Origin: Bacteroidota bacterium
GTDB taxonomy: Bacteria > Bacteroidota > Rhodothermia > Rhodothermales > UBA10348
DNA length: 7,466 nt
Reading direction: 5' to 3'
Assembly: GCA_018623785.1 (NCBI GenBank)
Contig: JAAZVD010000069.1
Span: forward strand, 1-7,466
Both the position numbers and the translations under genes were made by a program. Every line of letters begins with the position of its first letter. The stretch's first letter is position 1. The notes under the pieces were generated by a model, which saw nothing but the letters and a program-made list of their open reading frames with translations, made no database searches and was not told where the DNA came from. Below are positions 6,305 through 7,466 of this stretch, piece after piece.

Positions 6305-7466
6305 TCAGTACACCCGAAAGGCCATCTTCATGCCGGTCTCAAGATGCTCGGCAATGTGGCAATGGATCATCCAGTGGCCGGGATTGGTGAACTCCACCAG
6401 GATATCCGCCGTCATCCCTGTCGGGATCAAGACCGTGTCCTTCCAGACCGGATGCTCAACAGGCTGTCCGTTGTAGGAAAGCACCAGGAAGCGCTGACCG
6501 TGCAGATGGATGGGATGCTGCATGGCATGCTGGCTGTCCCGCCGGTTGGTGATCCGGATTTTTTCGACCGTGTCCCGCTCGAAAGTCCACTCGATGGCCA
6601 TGTTTTCACGACCCGAAGAGGGCTCACGAATAATCCACTCTACCTCATTACCCGTCGAACTCCAATTCATCATGGGCATGGTGTCCGAGAACTCCACCGG
6701 CAGGAAATAAGACTGATCGGCGCGCAGGATCCATTCCACCAGCGGCGGCAGGCCTTGGGTACGCAGCAGCAGTTCAATGGCCTTATCGGGCTCTCGGTCC
6801 CGCCACTCGGCATAGCGCGCCAGATCGGCGGCGAGATTGCGCTGGGCCGGTGTTGGAGCAGCAGAATGAGCCGAAGCGGGGGGCGTTTGGGCCGGGGTCT
6901 GGTTCGTGAGTCGTTCCGACGTCCCATTCTCCGAGGGGCGCACCTCGAGCCACCCGAGCGTATCCACCTCTGGGAAGAACATGCCGCGCGTGTGATCGAG
7001 GGACTGAACGCGGTTGACGATAGGAAAACGACCCGGAGCCTCGGGATACAGGTCTGCCACATACCGCTCGGCGGGCGCCATCGTGATGCTCTCTTCCCAG
7101 ATGGGATCGAGGTACGGACTCAGGTCGGACGCTACCAGTTCCAGGGCGTGGTCATCCACGGATACATTCCAGGTACGGGTGTTGGAGACGTTGGTCACGA
7201 ACAAACGGACCCGTTCTCCAACGTGGGCTGTAAACGTGGGGCGCTCTTCCCCGTTGATGAGCAGGGTCCGGCCGAAGCGGCCCATCAGGGCGAAGTTGGT
7301 TTCCTCTTCGCCGAAGGATACCTGACCGCCGGGGCCGAACTGGAAGTCATCCAGTACGAGTATTTCCTGCCGGTCTGCTGGCGGGAGGTAGGAATCATCG
7401 GGAGGCAGGACCAGCATGTTGCCATAGAGTCCAAGCTCCTGCTGCGCTTCCTCGCGGTGATGAGGG
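6305..7466 (-). CDS. Multicopper oxidase (N-terminal part outside window)
   Basis: This is a laccase-like three-domain multicopper oxidase, which couples one-electron oxidation of phenols or metal ions to reduction of O2 to water. The frame is open to the right edge, and 386 C-terminal residues are visible. The first of them, PHHREEAQQELGLYGN, is the end of the domain-1 type-3 copper motif, so only the N-terminus with its signal and first His-x-His is missing. The next cupredoxin domain (about 17-176) lacks copper ligands, as is normal for domain 2. A Thr/Pro/Ala-rich linker and a helical insert (about 177-250) lead to domain 3, with the complete copper-site motifs HPIHLH (317-322) and HCHIAEHLETGM (368-379). 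The latter includes the type-1 Cys and an axial Met. Wording such as MQHPIHLHGQRFLVL is typical of bacterial MCOs. The substrate is not predictable; no copper-resistance partner is visible. It is transcribed toward the amidohydrolase gene. Confidence 0.94.
   Translation of the reverse strand, partial: PHHREEAQQELGLYGNMLVLPPDDSYLPPADRQEILVLDDFQFGPGGQVSFGEEETNFALMGRFGRTLLINGEERPTFTAHVGERVRLFVTNVSNTRTWNVSVDDHALELVASDLSPYLDPIWEESITMAPAERYVADLYPEAPGRFPIVNRVQSLDHTRGMFFPEVDTLGWLEVRPSENGTSERLTNQTPAQTPPASAHSAAPTPAQRNLAADLARYAEWRDREPDKAIELLLRTQGLPPLVEWILRADQSYFLPVEFSDTMPMMNWSSTGNEVEWIIREPSSGRENMAIEWTFERDTVEKIRITNRRDSQHAMQHPIHLHGQRFLVLSYNGQPVEHPVWKDTVLIPTGMTADILVEFTNPGHWMIHCHIAEHLETGMKMAFRVY

Noticed and set aside
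1..7466. Mobile element, phage, CRISPR or toxin-antitoxin signatures
   Set aside because: No transposase, integrase, direct-repeat array, terminal inverted repeats or small paired genes were seen anywhere in the window.

Overview
The window looks like ordinary chromosomal DNA from a moderately GC-rich Gram-negative bacterium. The outer-membrane TolC-family protein, a lipobox lipoprotein and secreted enzymes with clear signal peptides show two membranes. The genes lack obvious Shine-Dalgarno sequences and tend to have A-rich leaders. Together with the overall look of the proteins, this suggests the Bacteroidota/Rhodothermota side of the tree, possibly a Rhodothermales-like marine organism. The taxonomic placement is an inference from protein character, not a database result.

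Layout, left to right. Positions 1-3526 (+) hold an efflux operon: a TolC-like outer-membrane factor (5' end cut off by the window), a periplasmic adaptor (MacA/HlyD type) and a MacB/LolD-type ABC ATPase. A weak intrinsic terminator follows at 3540-3561. The FtsX/MacB-type permease that such an ATPase needs is not in the window, because the next gene is convergent. Positions 3560-4036 (-) encode a small lipoprotein with a PrcB_C-like domain. It diverges across a 103-bp intergenic region from a MarC-family integral membrane protein at 4140-4724 (+). The last two genes lie on the minus strand: a secreted metal-dependent amidohydrolase (4758-6161), with a plausible promoter of its own, and upstream of it a multicopper oxidase (6305 to beyond the right edge) with an intact C-terminal copper-binding half.

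How the parts work together: only the first three genes form an evident functional unit, a tripartite export pump spanning both membranes. The lipoprotein, the MarC protein, the amidohydrolase and the multicopper oxidase look like separate housekeeping or accessory functions that happen to be adjacent. I see no RNA genes, mobile elements, CRISPR arrays, tandem repeats or phage signatures, and no non-coding stretch longer than about 145 bases. I did not find a convincing previously undescribed system. The points most worth a second look are the missing permease, a strong hairpin between the first two genes, and the solitary PrcB_C-like lipoprotein.
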